Shown: positions 9,915-19,497, counted from the first letter of the stretch. The stretch is DNA of 64,000 nucleotides from Acetobacter aceti (GCF_002005445.1 NZ_CP014692.1:2976501-3040500); one strand, 5' to 3'. Translations and numbers: made by a program. Notes: generated from the sequence alone by a model not told the origin.

Positions 9915-10172
9915 TTATTTCTTTGCTGATGGTCTCCAAAGATCATCAGCATTTCACACGCTTCATGAGACAAGACACTATTTAACACATTTCCCGCTTT
10001 ACTACAGGCTTAATTGCAAATGAACCATTGCCGTTCAATAATAAAAAAAATACCTGCACATTACCATTGTGAAGATAGCATTCTCCTCAAGGAGCTTACC
10101 TCCTTGCCCACAAAGAGTTCTTCAGAAATTCCAGAGAACACAGTTCATAATCTTTAAATCGAATAAATAATT

Positions 10173-11609
10173 TCATGAAAGGTCCGACAAGCCATAAACT
10201 TCAATCTGATCAAGATTGAGATAACTTGGCTCTCCATTTACAACTACACGCATAAAGCGTGCTTCCAACCCGGAGTCAGAAAGCCAGATGAAAGGCGTTC
10301 CATCAATTCCACCAAATATTTCATTGGAATTTTGATAATAAAACTCATTCCAGTTCTCTCCATCAAGAGATGAAAAAAGACTGAAGTGACACATACGGTC
10401 CAGAGCCACATCAAGGCGATTAAAAATCCTGATTTCCTGTATACGATTTAAAGACCCAAAATCAATTTGCCACCATGGATTCTGTTCTTTTTCAGTGTGA
10501 GCCTGCGATCGACTATTGGGCCGCCGGTTAATAAGATTTTGGGAATCCGCATCAGCTCCCCATGGATGAGCTGATGAACTTTGTGAGGTCTGGCAGTTCG
10601 TTGAGATCAGTGGCCATTTTGGAGCTGGAAAAGGAGAAGTTTTCCATGCTCTCTCGGAGAGGTATGTATGCCAGTAATCATGAAGACCCCTGTCCTCTAC
10701 AGCATTTGTTAAAAGATGAAAATCTTCTTTTTCACTTTCAGACTTGTCTCCCCACATTTTTTCTGCGGCAAAATCTCCATGCAAGCCACGCTTTACACGG
10801 AGATCGAAATCCTCATCGGATTTAATATTGAAATGCGCAATAAACGCCACATCAAGAATACGAGTTTTCCTGCCGCCTTCATTCAGAAACCCCCATGCGT
10901 TCCAAGGAAAATTATCATAATAACCTGACATCCGCTCCCCTAAGGCATTATAAGAAATCAGTTCTCTTTTTATACTATCGTAATCATGATGCACCGGATG
11001 GCCATTATTTTCAAAAAACTCTTTATATGGAAATTTATTTGATTTTATAAAAACTTTTGTAAAAGGAGTGGCGGTCTCCTCTCTCCTTGTGTAGTTAAGA
11101 AGGACACTTCCAATTGGCCTCGTTTTGTGTCCATTACTACCAAAACTACACCAATTAAAATAAAGAGCATCCATATCAGATGGAAACCCCTGAACAAATC
11201 GATTTATATATTCCTTTGATCGTATGAATAAAAACTCGTCTACATCAAGAAACATCATCCATTCCGTTTCGTGGATATAGTTTCGTGCAAAATGAAAATA
11301 CATCTGAAACTGAAGACCGGGAAACGGATAATGAACAAATGTCACAAAAGGCTCATTCCCATTTAAAAAAGGCAAAACTGCCTGATATAATTCAGAGGGG
11401 TCATCATCATTGCAATAAAGATAAACATGATCGATCCCGATGGATCGATGATAGGAAAGCCATTCGCTTATATAGCGGGCTTCCCATCGTGCGCATGCCG
11501 CCAATGAAAAGCGATATTTGGGTGCAGGCCATTGGCCATGATTTTCCGCCACGGCGCGAGGAAGAAAAGGATATGAACCAAGATTGTTTTTATCTATAAA
11601 TGCATTCAT
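10173..11609 (-). CDS. Glycosyltransferase family 92-like protein with C-terminal discoidin (F5/8 type C) domain
   Basis: A 478-residue two-domain protein. Residues 33-300 resemble GT92/DUF23 transferases: AACARWEARYISEWLSYHR, IDHVYLYCNDDD, and the acidic DVDEFLF (about 122-128) that would coordinate the nucleotide-sugar metal. Residues 335-478 look like a discoidin/F5/8C carbohydrate-binding fold (WWQIDFGSLNRIQEIRIFNR, FSLFSSLDGENWNEFYYQ, FMRVVVNGEPSYLNLDQIEVYGL). AGAGGT precedes the ATG. The gene and its flanks are much more AT-rich than the neighbours, which suggests horizontal transfer. No signal peptide is seen, so it probably acts in the cytoplasm on a surface polysaccharide. Confidence 0.8.
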   Translation of the reverse strand: MNAFIDKNNLGSYPFLPRAVAENHGQWPAPKYRFSLAACARWEARYISEWLSYHRSIGIDHVYLYCNDDDPSELYQAVLPFLNGNEPFVTFVHYPFPGLQFQMYFHFARNYIHETEWMMFLDVDEFLFIRSKEYINRFVQGFPSDMDALYFNWCSFGSNGHKTRPIGSVLLNYTRREETATPFTKVFIKSNKFPYKEFFENNGHPVHHDYDSIKRELISYNALGERMSGYYDNFPWNAWGFLNEGGRKTRILDVAFIAHFNIKSDEDFDLRVKRGLHGDFAAEKMWGDKSESEKEDFHLLTNAVEDRGLHDYWHTYLSERAWKTSPFPAPKWPLISTNCQTSQSSSAHPWGADADSQNLINRRPNSRSQAHTEKEQNPWWQIDFGSLNRIQEIRIFNRLDVALDRMCHFSLFSSLDGENWNEFYYQNSNEIFGGIDGTPFIWLSDSGLEARFMRVVVNGEPSYLNLDQIEVYGLSDLS

Positions 11610-11918
11610 GATGACCTCTTAACCTTAACCCTCAAACCAATCTCAACACTATACAAGATAGAAACAAGGAAAATATTTTCCTATACATCTCGAAAAGATA
11701 TTACTTTTATTTCCATTCCATCCATAGAAAAATTGTTCATTTTTTAATGATTGATTTAATGTTTTCTTTTCATACCAACATCCCGAGATAAATTTTTCGG
11801 CTAGCAAAGCCTTTCACTGATAACTCTATTTCTCCAAAGAGCGCTACAGGTATCGCCAAAGACTTGCGACCTGCGACCAACCACGATACCGCAGGACACC
11901 GTTATCCGTGGAGACTCC
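11610..11918. other. AT-rich divergent intergenic region
   Basis: The 309 bp between the glycosyltransferase and the creatininase-like gene are strongly AT-rich up to about 11820 and return to the GC-richer chromosome composition at about 11830. This marks the right edge of the AT-rich islet. Both divergent promoters must lie here. No direct repeats or integrase that would explain insertion were seen. Confidence 0.4.
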
Positions 11919-12725
11919 ATGTTCCTTTCCCGCTTTCGCGCCCTCACTGCCTGTGCGGTTCTCATCGCCCTGACCGGAACCGCCGAAGCCGTACCGCAGG
12001 TCGAATTGCAACGCCTGACATGGACAGAAATCCGCGATGCGCTGAATGCAGGCTACAACACCATCATCGTGCCGGTTGGGGGCACGGAACAGAGCGGTCC
12101 CTACATTGCGGTCGGCAAGCATAACGTCCGGGCGCAGGCTCTTGCGGACCGGATTGCGCACCAGCTCGGAAACACGCTGGTCGCGCCGGTCATCGCGTAT
12201 GTTCCGGAGGGCAGCACCTCGCCCCGCACCTCGCATATGCGCTTTCCCGGCACAATCAGCGTCACACCCGCTGTATTTGACGGTCTGCTGAAATCGGCTG
12301 CCGAGAGCTTTCGGGTTCAGGGTTTCCGGATTGTCGCGTTTATCGGCGATCATGGGGGATACCGCGCTGAAATGTGCAAGACCGCGGCGCAGATCAACCA
12401 GAGCTGGTCCGGCACCGGAGCGCATGCGGCCTGCATCAACAGCTATTACACCGTCATAGCCGGAGCCTATGACGATGCTCTCCGTCAGAAGGGACTGGAA
12501 GCGGCGGTCGGCACTCATGCCGATCTGAGCGACACATCCCTCATGCTGGCCATTGATCCGTCAATGGTCCGGACCACTGCTCTGCGAAACGCGCCCAAGC
12601 CCACCACAACAGACGGCGTCTATGGCGGCGACCCGCGTGGCGCGACGGCAGAACTGGGAGAGATCGGCGTTGACATGCAGGTCAAGGCGGCTGTGGAGGA
12701 GATCAGGGCGCTCCAGCATCCCTGA
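11919..12725 (+). CDS. Creatininase family protein with signal peptide
   Basis: A 268-residue protein. The first 25 residues are a signal peptide (MFLSRFRALTACAVLIALTGTAEA), so the enzyme should be exported to the periplasm. The mature part follows the creatininase/MftE-like amidohydrolase fold: IIVPVGGTEQSGPY with the metal-binding Glu, GKHNVRAQALADRIA with His, and FIGDHGG in place of the usual GHGGN. The ATG has GGAG 5 nt upstream. Family members cleave cyclic or linear amides; the substrate is unknown, and an exported member is atypical because most are cytoplasmic. Confidence 0.8.
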   Translation: MFLSRFRALTACAVLIALTGTAEAVPQVELQRLTWTEIRDALNAGYNTIIVPVGGTEQSGPYIAVGKHNVRAQALADRIAHQLGNTLVAPVIAYVPEGSTSPRTSHMRFPGTISVTPAVFDGLLKSAAESFRVQGFRIVAFIGDHGGYRAEMCKTAAQINQSWSGTGAHAACINSYYTVIAGAYDDALRQKGLEAAVGTHADLSDTSLMLAIDPSMVRTTALRNAPKPTTTDGVYGGDPRGATAELGEIGVDMQVKAAVEEIRALQHP

Positions 12726-12741
12726 GACCACAGGCTGGCGG

Positions 12742-13005
12742 TCAGGCGCCATCCATATTTTCGAGATCGTCGGCCGGTAGATCGGGGTCATTCTCCACCG
12801 GCTTGCGCAGCAGAAAAAATGCACCTGCTATACACACGATACCGATGAGCAGGGGTAGACGGCGTGACAGCCAGACGGGCCATGAATCAGCGTCTCCGGG
12901 ATCAATGATCAAAGTCCATCCATCCACAATGATCAGCGTAAAGCCACCGAGAAAACCCGCGCCGATCAGCATGAGGCGTCTGAGATAGTTGGGTTGACCT
13001 GCCAT
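12742..13005 (-). CDS. Small two-helix membrane protein, unknown function
   Basis: An 87-residue protein with two hydrophobic helices (LMLIGAGFLGGFTLIIVDGW and LPLLIGIVCIAGAFFLL) and an acidic C-terminus. The start at 13005 is chosen over a longer frame because a perfect GGAGGT lies 9 nt upstream. It lies downstream of the efflux genes on the same strand and converges with the creatininase-like gene. I do not recognise its family. Confidence 0.6.
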   Translation of the reverse strand: MAGQPNYLRRLMLIGAGFLGGFTLIIVDGWTLIIDPGDADSWPVWLSRRLPLLIGIVCIAGAFFLLRKPVENDPDLPADDLENMDGA

Positions 13006-13120
13006 CGGTGCATGACCTCCGTAGTGTCCTGTCTCTCTCAGAACGCCGAAGCGCGTCCTGGGAGGACATGCGTTGAACAACTGTTCCTTCTGCTGCAACA
13101 GCACACCAGAAGATTACAGC

Positions 13121-14701
13121 TTACTGCTGGAACGCTCGCGCCCAGATATTCTGTTTCTCCAGAGAAACCGGCAGCGTCGAGTTGGTCAGAGCGTTTCCGC
13201 GCCAACCGGCGCCAATGGCCGTGTAGAGATTGACAGCATCCCTCAGCCGTTCAAGCCGCGAAAGCGCCTCGGCGTTCTGCGCGTTCAGCGTCGCTCTTTC
13301 TTCCGTCAGCACGTCAAGGAAGCCGATCAGACCAGCACCATACAGCTTGCGGGCACGGTCACGAGCCAGTGCACTGTCCTGAGCCGCCTTTTCCAGTTTT
13401 TCCTGATATTCGACGTCGTCATGCCAGGCGGCCATGGCGTCCTCGACTTCCTGAAAGCCCTTGAGCACCGTCTGACGATAATGTAGACGCGACGCTTCCG
13501 CCGCAGCCTGCGCCGCACGGATGGTGGACGTATATTTTCCACCATGCATCAGCGGCAGACTGGCCATCATCAGGAACTGCCAGCTCATGCCATTGACCTG
13601 AAAAGCCTGATACATCGCCGACGCATTCGGATTGAAGGTCAGCGGCACGACAAAATGCGGGTACAGGTCAGCCACAGCCACACCGACCTCCGCCGTCGCC
13701 ACCGCATATTCCTTTTCCGCCATGCGGATATCAGGACGATTGGCAATGACAATAGACGGCAGCGTCGCCGGGAAAGAAGGCACAACCGGCAGGGGCCTGA
13801 CGACCTTCAGCTCTTCTTCCAGTTCGCCCGGCATCTTGCCCGTCAGAACGGAGATGGCGTGCGACACCTGTGACACGCGTGTCTTGAGCGGTTCGCGGGC
13901 AGCGATCTGGGAATCCAGTTCCGCCTGCGCCTGCGCCGTCTGAAGCGTGTTGCCCACACCTTCCAGATACAGACGATTGGTCAGATCAAGGTTTTCCCTG
14001 GCCACCTTGATATTGTCCGTCGCGATCTGAATCTGGAGCTGAGTCACACGCAGCAGCATGTAGTCGTTGGCCAGTTCGGAGAGCAGCACCATAAGCAGCG
14101 CGCGGCGCCCTTCCACGGAAGCCTCGACCGCATGCTCATGCGCTTCCACCCCACGCCGGATACGTCCGAACACATCGAACTCCCATGTCGCGGAAGCGCC
14201 ATAGGTCAGCATTGACGCCTGCGGCTGATTCGCCGGATTCCCCGGACGGATCGGCCAGTTATCGATGTTGATCGAATACCGGACGTCGCCGCCACCCATA
14301 TTGGCGTCCATCTGGGGATACCACGCAGCCGCAGCTTTATCGCGCAGGGCCCGCTCGGCCAGAATCCGCTGACCGGCTTCCTGCAGGTCATAGTTTCCCT
14401 TGATCGTATCCTCGACGAGCTTCGTCAGGATGGGATCATTGAACTTCGCCCACCACTCGGTCATCTCCCGGTTGGTGCGCTCGATCTCTTCCGGCGACGC
14501 AGGCTTTTCTTCCGCCGTCTCAGCAAAACCGGCAGGCAGTTTCATCCGGTCCGGCTGGAAATTCGGACCGACCGTGCAGCCCGCCAGCATGGACCCGCTG
14601 ACCAGAACTGTCAGCAACCGCCGCCAGGTGCTCCGCCTGCCGCCATTTTTCGCGCAACCGGATGAAACCGGTACGGTTTCAGAAGCCATCATTGTCCCCA
14701 T
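13121..14701 (-). CDS. Efflux outer membrane lipoprotein, NodT/OprM family
   Basis: A 526-residue outer membrane factor (TolC superfamily). A signal sequence ends in the lipobox LAGC (TVLVSGSMLAGCTVGPNF), so Cys is lipidated. Two repeats of the outer-membrane efflux domain follow with the long Ala/Gln-rich helices typical of the periplasmic barrel. Last gene of the marR-FUSC-DUF1656-HlyD operon; it forms the exit duct for the pump. Only 16 nt separate it from the adaptor gene. Confidence 0.92.
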   Translation of the reverse strand: MGTMMASETVPVSSGCAKNGGRRSTWRRLLTVLVSGSMLAGCTVGPNFQPDRMKLPAGFAETAEEKPASPEEIERTNREMTEWWAKFNDPILTKLVEDTIKGNYDLQEAGQRILAERALRDKAAAAWYPQMDANMGGGDVRYSINIDNWPIRPGNPANQPQASMLTYGASATWEFDVFGRIRRGVEAHEHAVEASVEGRRALLMVLLSELANDYMLLRVTQLQIQIATDNIKVARENLDLTNRLYLEGVGNTLQTAQAQAELDSQIAAREPLKTRVSQVSHAISVLTGKMPGELEEELKVVRPLPVVPSFPATLPSIVIANRPDIRMAEKEYAVATAEVGVAVADLYPHFVVPLTFNPNASAMYQAFQVNGMSWQFLMMASLPLMHGGKYTSTIRAAQAAAEASRLHYRQTVLKGFQEVEDAMAAWHDDVEYQEKLEKAAQDSALARDRARKLYGAGLIGFLDVLTEERATLNAQNAEALSRLERLRDAVNLYTAIGAGWRGNALTNSTLPVSLEKQNIWARAFQQ

Positions 14702-14717
14702 GATCCCGTCTTACGCC

Positions 14718-15629
14718 TTACAGGTGGTCTTGCAGCCAGGTGGTCAGCTTGCCGCGACGGCTCTGCGATTCAGGCCCGACGCTGATTGTCGCCGTCATGC
14801 CCGCCGCCAGCGTCACGCCTTCAGGCACATAGTCGAGATGCACACGAACCGGGATACGCTGCGCCAGCCGCACCCATGTGAAGATCGGATTGACATCCTG
14901 CAGGCCGAGCTTGTCCGGGTTGCCGTTGGTGTCGTTGATACCGCGGGCGATCGACACGACATGGCCGGGGATGATCTGCTTGTAGCCCATCAGCTTGACG
15001 CGGGCGACATCGCCGACATGCACGCCCCACATCTTCGTTTCCTCGAAATAGCCATAGACCCAGTAGGAGTCGGAATCGATCACGGCCAGACGGGCCTGAC
15101 CGGCTGTGGCGTAATCACCCACCCGCAGGTTCAGGTTGGTGATGAAACCGTTCACAGGCGAGTAGAGCACTGAACGCTGAAGATTCAGTTTCGCCACATC
15201 AAGCGCCGCACGGGCCGCATCCACCGCCGCGACCTGCGTCGCCACATTGGAGTTGAAGACCTCCTGCTCTTCCGCCGAGACGATGCCACCAAGACCCATA
15301 CGACGCTTCGCATCGTTCTGCTTGAGCTTCAGGTCTTCGAGAGTACCGTCCAGACGGGCCTGCGCCTCGCGGATGGCAAGACGGAAACGCACGGGATCGA
15401 GCACATAGAGCGGATCACCCTTGTGGACATACTGGTTATCCACCACGGGAACCTGCACCACCGTTCCGGAAACTTCAGGCGCCACATCCACAACGTAAAC
15501 ACGCACGCGGCCGTCACGGGTCCATGGAGCGATCATGTAGGTGTTCCACAAGGTCACCCCGAGCACTATGGCCAGCGAGACGACTGCCAGGGTCAGGATC
15601 ACTCGGATCAGTGTGCGAAGCAGTGGCAT
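14718..15629 (-). CDS. HlyD family periplasmic adaptor (AaeA/EmrA-like)
   Basis: A 303-residue membrane-fusion protein. It has one N-terminal membrane anchor (LIRVILTLAVVSLAIVLGVT), then a lipoyl-like half-motif (DGRVRVYVVDVAPEVSG), a short coiled coil (about 85-150), the second half-motif and a beta-barrel domain (YFEETKMWGVHVGD). The size and the gene order with DUF1656 and FUSC match AaeA of the p-hydroxybenzoate efflux system. It bridges the inner membrane FUSC protein to the outer membrane factor encoded next. Confidence 0.9.
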   Translation of the reverse strand: MPLLRTLIRVILTLAVVSLAIVLGVTLWNTYMIAPWTRDGRVRVYVVDVAPEVSGTVVQVPVVDNQYVHKGDPLYVLDPVRFRLAIREAQARLDGTLEDLKLKQNDAKRRMGLGGIVSAEEQEVFNSNVATQVAAVDAARAALDVAKLNLQRSVLYSPVNGFITNLNLRVGDYATAGQARLAVIDSDSYWVYGYFEETKMWGVHVGDVARVKLMGYKQIIPGHVVSIARGINDTNGNPDKLGLQDVNPIFTWVRLAQRIPVRVHLDYVPEGVTLAAGMTATISVGPESQSRRGKLTTWLQDHL

Positions 15630-15675
15630 GGCTGTGACCTGAAAACCTTATATTCGTGGAAGTGAGGCGAGTGGA

Positions 15676-15870
15676 TCAGACGTAGAGGATGAGCAGGCAG
15701 AGTACACAGGTGTACAGGGCGACCTCGAAAAGGGCGAAGTGCCAGAACCAGCGCATGATTCCGGTCCACCAGAGAAGGAACCGGATAAACATTGTGACAG
15801 GCAGGGCCACCAGTGCGTAAACCACGATCGGCGCCATAAAAACACCGAACAGATTAAACTCGGTCAGCAT
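15676..15870 (-). CDS. DUF1656 domain small membrane protein (AaeX-like)
   Basis: A 64-residue protein with two hydrophobic helices and the family start MLTEFNLFGVFMAPIVVYAL. DUF1656 proteins sit between FUSC permeases and HlyD adaptors in aae-type operons, and their exact task is unknown. The start overlaps the stop of the FUSC gene, indicating translational coupling. Confidence 0.88.
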   Translation of the reverse strand: MLTEFNLFGVFMAPIVVYALVALPVTMFIRFLLWWTGIMRWFWHFALFEVALYTCVLCLLILYV

Positions 15871-18137
15871 CAGGCAGTTCTCGAAGCAGGTCGTTTTACA
15901 CGAGGCGTGGTCAAGTGGCGCAAATCCGCGTGAGCGTACGGATGGTCCGCCGCTTGTTGCATTGGGCCACCCTTATGAAAGAAACCGGGCGCGGCGTCGA
16001 TAAGCTGGGCAGCCTGTACAAGACAGGCAGCCATGCGTCTGAGAGTGCTCAGCCCCTCTCCGGCAGGCCGCGTTTCCCGGTTTTCAGCGGAAACAGCGCT
16101 TTCCCCGACAACGGGCAGCTCCGGCAGAAGCTGAGTGGCGGCGGCTCGGAGTGCGGCGGCTGTGGCCAATGGGTCACGCCTCAGCCCCTTTAACGACGCC
16201 AGAGCATTTTCCACGATTCGCTCCTGTGGTGCCGTGACGCTCCCTTCCTCACGCAGCAACCAGCGCAACCGCATCACCGTTCTGCCCAGCGCCACAGCCG
16301 CCAGCGCCGCATCCGTCACCTGAAACACCCGCGCGCTTCCCTCTACGAAAGACAGTCTCTGAGTCATGCGCAACACACGCTGCATCTGCCGGTATTCCCA
16401 ACTGGGCCAACTGACCTTGTAGCGTAGGGGGAGTGCTGCGAATCTCTGCACGGAACGGCAGAGCGCCGAGATCAGACGGCCGACATCCAGCCGCTGGTCC
16501 GCCGGCAGCACGACGCGAAAAACCAGCACCAGCCCGACACAGCCGATCAACGTGGCGAACCAGGCGTTCATCATGGGAACATCATGATACGGCACAGGGT
16601 TATCAACCTGAACGATCACGTTGAAAAACACCGCGTAGCCGAATCCGAGCACGGCATAGCGCGGGTGAAACTGGATCCAGATCCCCGGCAGCAGGCACAG
16701 GAACAGGGAGAGCCAGAGCATTGGAAACCCATCCGTCTGCGGCAGCATGAAGGTGCGAAAGATATAGCAGGCCGGAATCGCCATTGCTGTTCCGGAGGCC
16801 AGAAGCCAGGACGCCTTTGTCGCTGACGGCGCTGTTGAAATCAGGCAGGACGCGCAGATCAGATAGACCAGCGCGCTCGGTCCCGCAGACCAGCGCAGGA
16901 TGTACCACGTCAGGCACCCCATCATCGTGACCAGCGCGCCTCGTGCGAGGTTCCTGAGTGCGGCGGGCCACTCGACAGGCGGCAGCAGACGGACCCCTTT
17001 CTCGTGCCAGGCCACATCGGAAAGATTGTCCACGGCCTGTCCAAGCTGGACGACGATATCGCGCTCCGTATCAACCGCCGCCAGACCAGCCAGATCAGGC
17101 GCTTCCCGCGCCAGAGCCTCCAGTTGCCCGATCGCCTGCCTGATCCGATTACGAATCAGAGCCGCATCACCATGAAGCAGGTCTTCCATCGGCATGTCGG
17201 CCAGTTCACCGATCAGGCGTCCGGAGATATGACGGGAAGCCCGCACAGGCCCGGCATCATCGGGTGGAATGGCGCGCAGGGCGGTGTGATGGGCGCTGAG
17301 CAGCCCCATCAGGCGACCGACCCCTTCATGCAGCGCCGCCGCGCGACGGTTTACCTGATAATCGACCGAGGAAGCGTAATCGATCGCCTCGATGACAGCG
17401 CCTGCCTGCGCCAGCAGCCGCGCTCGCTCGCTATACGGCGACATGTCCATCTCGCGGAACGCGCCGACCTGCCCTGCGTCGTCGGGTCGCGGTTCATTGC
17501 TCTGCAATTCCGTCCTGGACAGCCGGACAAACTGCCCGAGTACGTCGCGCAGAAACTGTTCGATGCGGTCTGTCGCGGTATTCTGGCTTCTCAGCGTGGT
17601 GATCTGAAACACGAAGGCTGTGCTGACAATGCCGATGACCACAACCGATAACCGCGACATCGCGCTTTCAAAAATACGATCCGGATCGACAAATGCGCTC
17701 GTCGAGATGATGATGATCGTATAGCCGGTCAGAACGGCGGCGTAGGCCCGATAGAAGCGAAGGAGTGTGGCTACGCAGCACGCCATGCCGATCAGCAGGG
17801 AGAGACCGCCGAAGAACAGCATCGGCTGCTGCGGGAAAGAGGCCATCAACGCTATGCCTAACGTCGTCCCCGCCAGAGTCCCGGCGATACGCCAGATACT
17901 TTTGGAAATCAGGGCGCCCGGCGTCGGGTTGGCCACGATCAGCACCGTGGTCACGGCGGAAATCGGATTTTCCAGCATGAGAAAACCAGCCAGCCACAAG
18001 GCCAGTCCGATCGCAAAGAAAACCCGTGTCGCATACAGGACTGTCGGGCTGAGGCGGCTCCATTCCTGACGCCATTCGCGCAGCAGATCGCTTCGCAAGC
18101 TCCTCACGTCCCTACGGGCGGAAGCTGCCACGCTCAC
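15870..18137 (-). CDS. FUSC family inner membrane transporter (AaeB-like)
   Basis: A 755-residue protein with two blocks of about five to six transmembrane helices (residues about 30-170 and 400-530), each followed by a long cytoplasmic region; this is the duplicated fusaric-acid-resistance architecture. Probably exports aromatic acids or other toxic weak acids, together with the HlyD adaptor and outer membrane factor downstream. The GTG start overlaps the marR stop in a GTGA arrangement, so the two are translationally coupled. Confidence 0.9.
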   Translation of the reverse strand: MSVAASARRDVRSLRSDLLREWRQEWSRLSPTVLYATRVFFAIGLALWLAGFLMLENPISAVTTVLIVANPTPGALISKSIWRIAGTLAGTTLGIALMASFPQQPMLFFGGLSLLIGMACCVATLLRFYRAYAAVLTGYTIIIISTSAFVDPDRIFESAMSRLSVVVIGIVSTAFVFQITTLRSQNTATDRIEQFLRDVLGQFVRLSRTELQSNEPRPDDAGQVGAFREMDMSPYSERARLLAQAGAVIEAIDYASSVDYQVNRRAAALHEGVGRLMGLLSAHHTALRAIPPDDAGPVRASRHISGRLIGELADMPMEDLLHGDAALIRNRIRQAIGQLEALAREAPDLAGLAAVDTERDIVVQLGQAVDNLSDVAWHEKGVRLLPPVEWPAALRNLARGALVTMMGCLTWYILRWSAGPSALVYLICASCLISTAPSATKASWLLASGTAMAIPACYIFRTFMLPQTDGFPMLWLSLFLCLLPGIWIQFHPRYAVLGFGYAVFFNVIVQVDNPVPYHDVPMMNAWFATLIGCVGLVLVFRVVLPADQRLDVGRLISALCRSVQRFAALPLRYKVSWPSWEYRQMQRVLRMTQRLSFVEGSARVFQVTDAALAAVALGRTVMRLRWLLREEGSVTAPQERIVENALASLKGLRRDPLATAAALRAAATQLLPELPVVGESAVSAENRETRPAGEGLSTLRRMAACLVQAAQLIDAAPGFFHKGGPMQQAADHPYAHADLRHLTTPRVKRPASRTA

Positions 18138-18661
18138 GGTTTACCTGCCACCAGACCCTGAGATTGTGAGGTTTCCTCTGTCGGAGCGCGATCATGCCCC
18201 CTGCCCGACCAGACCTGATCGAAGACGGCTTCACACTCTTTCAGGGCCTCATCCGAGACGCCGTCCAGAAAACGGACCGCAACATCGTCCGCCACACCCA
18301 GAACCGTCTCTCCCATTGCGACGCCCGCATCGGTCAGCGACACAAGCTTGGAGCGCCGGTCATCCGGATCCGTATCACGATGGATCAGACCTTGACGCTC
18401 AAGAACGTCCAGCAGCCTGACAAGCGACTGGGCCTCGACCAGCATGGCGCGCGCCAGATCTGTCTGATGGACAGGCGCGGGCAGAATCCGCAGATAATAG
18501 AGAGGCCGCCAGGTTGCGTCAGTCAGATCGAACTGACGCAGATCCAGATCGATCTCCCGTCTCCACTGCGTCGCCAGCCGGACCAGCCGGTAACTGAACC
18601 GGCGACGGAGAAGCCGAGTGGTCTCATCGGTATCATTGCCCTTCTGCGCTTGTTCCGACAC
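18134..18661 (-). CDS. MarR family transcriptional regulator
   Basis: A 175-residue winged-helix regulator. The DNA-binding part includes PVHQTDLARAMLVEAQSLVRLLDVLERQGLI followed by the wing DPDDRRSKLVSLTDAG, the MarR signature. It is the first gene of the efflux operon, so it most likely represses its own operon and is released by an aromatic ligand. The GTG start has GGAAAAG upstream. Confidence 0.9.
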   Translation of the reverse strand: MSEQAQKGNDTDETTRLLRRRFSYRLVRLATQWRREIDLDLRQFDLTDATWRPLYYLRILPAPVHQTDLARAMLVEAQSLVRLLDVLERQGLIHRDTDPDDRRSKLVSLTDAGVAMGETVLGVADDVAVRFLDGVSDEALKECEAVFDQVWSGRGHDRAPTEETSQSQGLVAGKP

Positions 18662-18680
18662 CGGTGGCTTTTCCGATCAG

Positions 18681-18706
18681 CTAATTTGAACACACACACT
18701 GATTAG
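18681..18706. promoter_or_regulatory. Possible MarR operator upstream of the efflux operon
   Basis: CTAAT and ATTAG form an interrupted inverted repeat separated by 16 bases that include a run of CA dinucleotides, about 20-45 bp upstream of the GTG start of marR. MarR proteins bind such palindromes over their own promoters. The arms are short, so this is tentative. Confidence 0.35.
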
Positions 18707-18904
18707 TTCGCATGCTTACTATCCAATGACGAAAACAGGAACCCACCACCAATGCCCAGGCAGCATAGGAGGGTTGCATATGACGCCAGCGAAGGCATCA
18801 TCTGAAAAGAGGCGACATTTTCGATAAGCTCCTTCATCTGCCTGAATTCTGCTTGGATTCAATTTTTCGGAATCGGGAGACTTTACAAACATACCGTCTG
18901 GACA

Positions 18905-19347
18905 GTCTGTTTTTTTGAGCAGGACGGGCCAGACGCCATGCCTTCAGTGGGCATTATCGACAGCCGGTCGTTTGAAACCGCTGGAAATGGCGGCCCACGC
19001 GGTTATGACGCGAGGAAGAAGATCTGGGGCCGCAAGCGGCATATCGCGACCGACACGCTGGGTCATATCGTGGTGGCTGCCGGTTACATCCCGCCGACGT
19101 TCAGGTTTGTGATGGCGCGCCGGCTGAACCTGGCCGATGGATGATCGAGATCGTCAAACGTAGCGATCGGGCCGAAGGCTTCGTCGTCCTGCCCAAAGAC
19201 TGGATCATGGAGCGTAGCCTTGCATGGCTCGGACGCTGCCGTCGCCTCACAAAGGATGTCGAGGCAACAATCCCGTCATTCCACGCGTGCTTGATGATCG
19301 CCCATATCCGCAGGGTTCTGCAAAAAATCAACCAAACCGATTTCTGA
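18905..19347 (+). pseudogene. Decayed IS5-type (IS1031-like) transposase
   Basis: Two reading frames together give the C-terminal half of a DDE transposase. Frame one (from about 18938) has GIIDSRSFETAGNGGPRGYD and GRKRHIATDTLGHIVVAA. A frameshift near 19085 moves the homology (LHPADVQ, then MIEIVKRSD) into the frame that ends at 19347 with VLPKDWIMERSLAWLGRCRRL. About 35 residues expected between DVQ and IEIVKRSD are missing, so there is an internal deletion as well. The N-terminal part is absent. No intact terminal repeats were found. Confidence 0.8.
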
Positions 19348-19497
19348 GCCATATTCTGAAAATATGATATTTCAGAAGAAGATTTTTATATATGAATTTC
19401 AAAAGGCGATATCAAAGACCTTGTACCATTACCAATGAATTTTTCATCCTCGATTTCTCGACCTGCTTATCTACAGGCAAAAAACAAAGACAAATTC

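Noticed and set aside
11844..12518. 224-codon minus-strand open frame
   Set aside because: Antisense to the creatininase-like gene, which has a signal peptide, a ribosome-binding site and conserved motifs.
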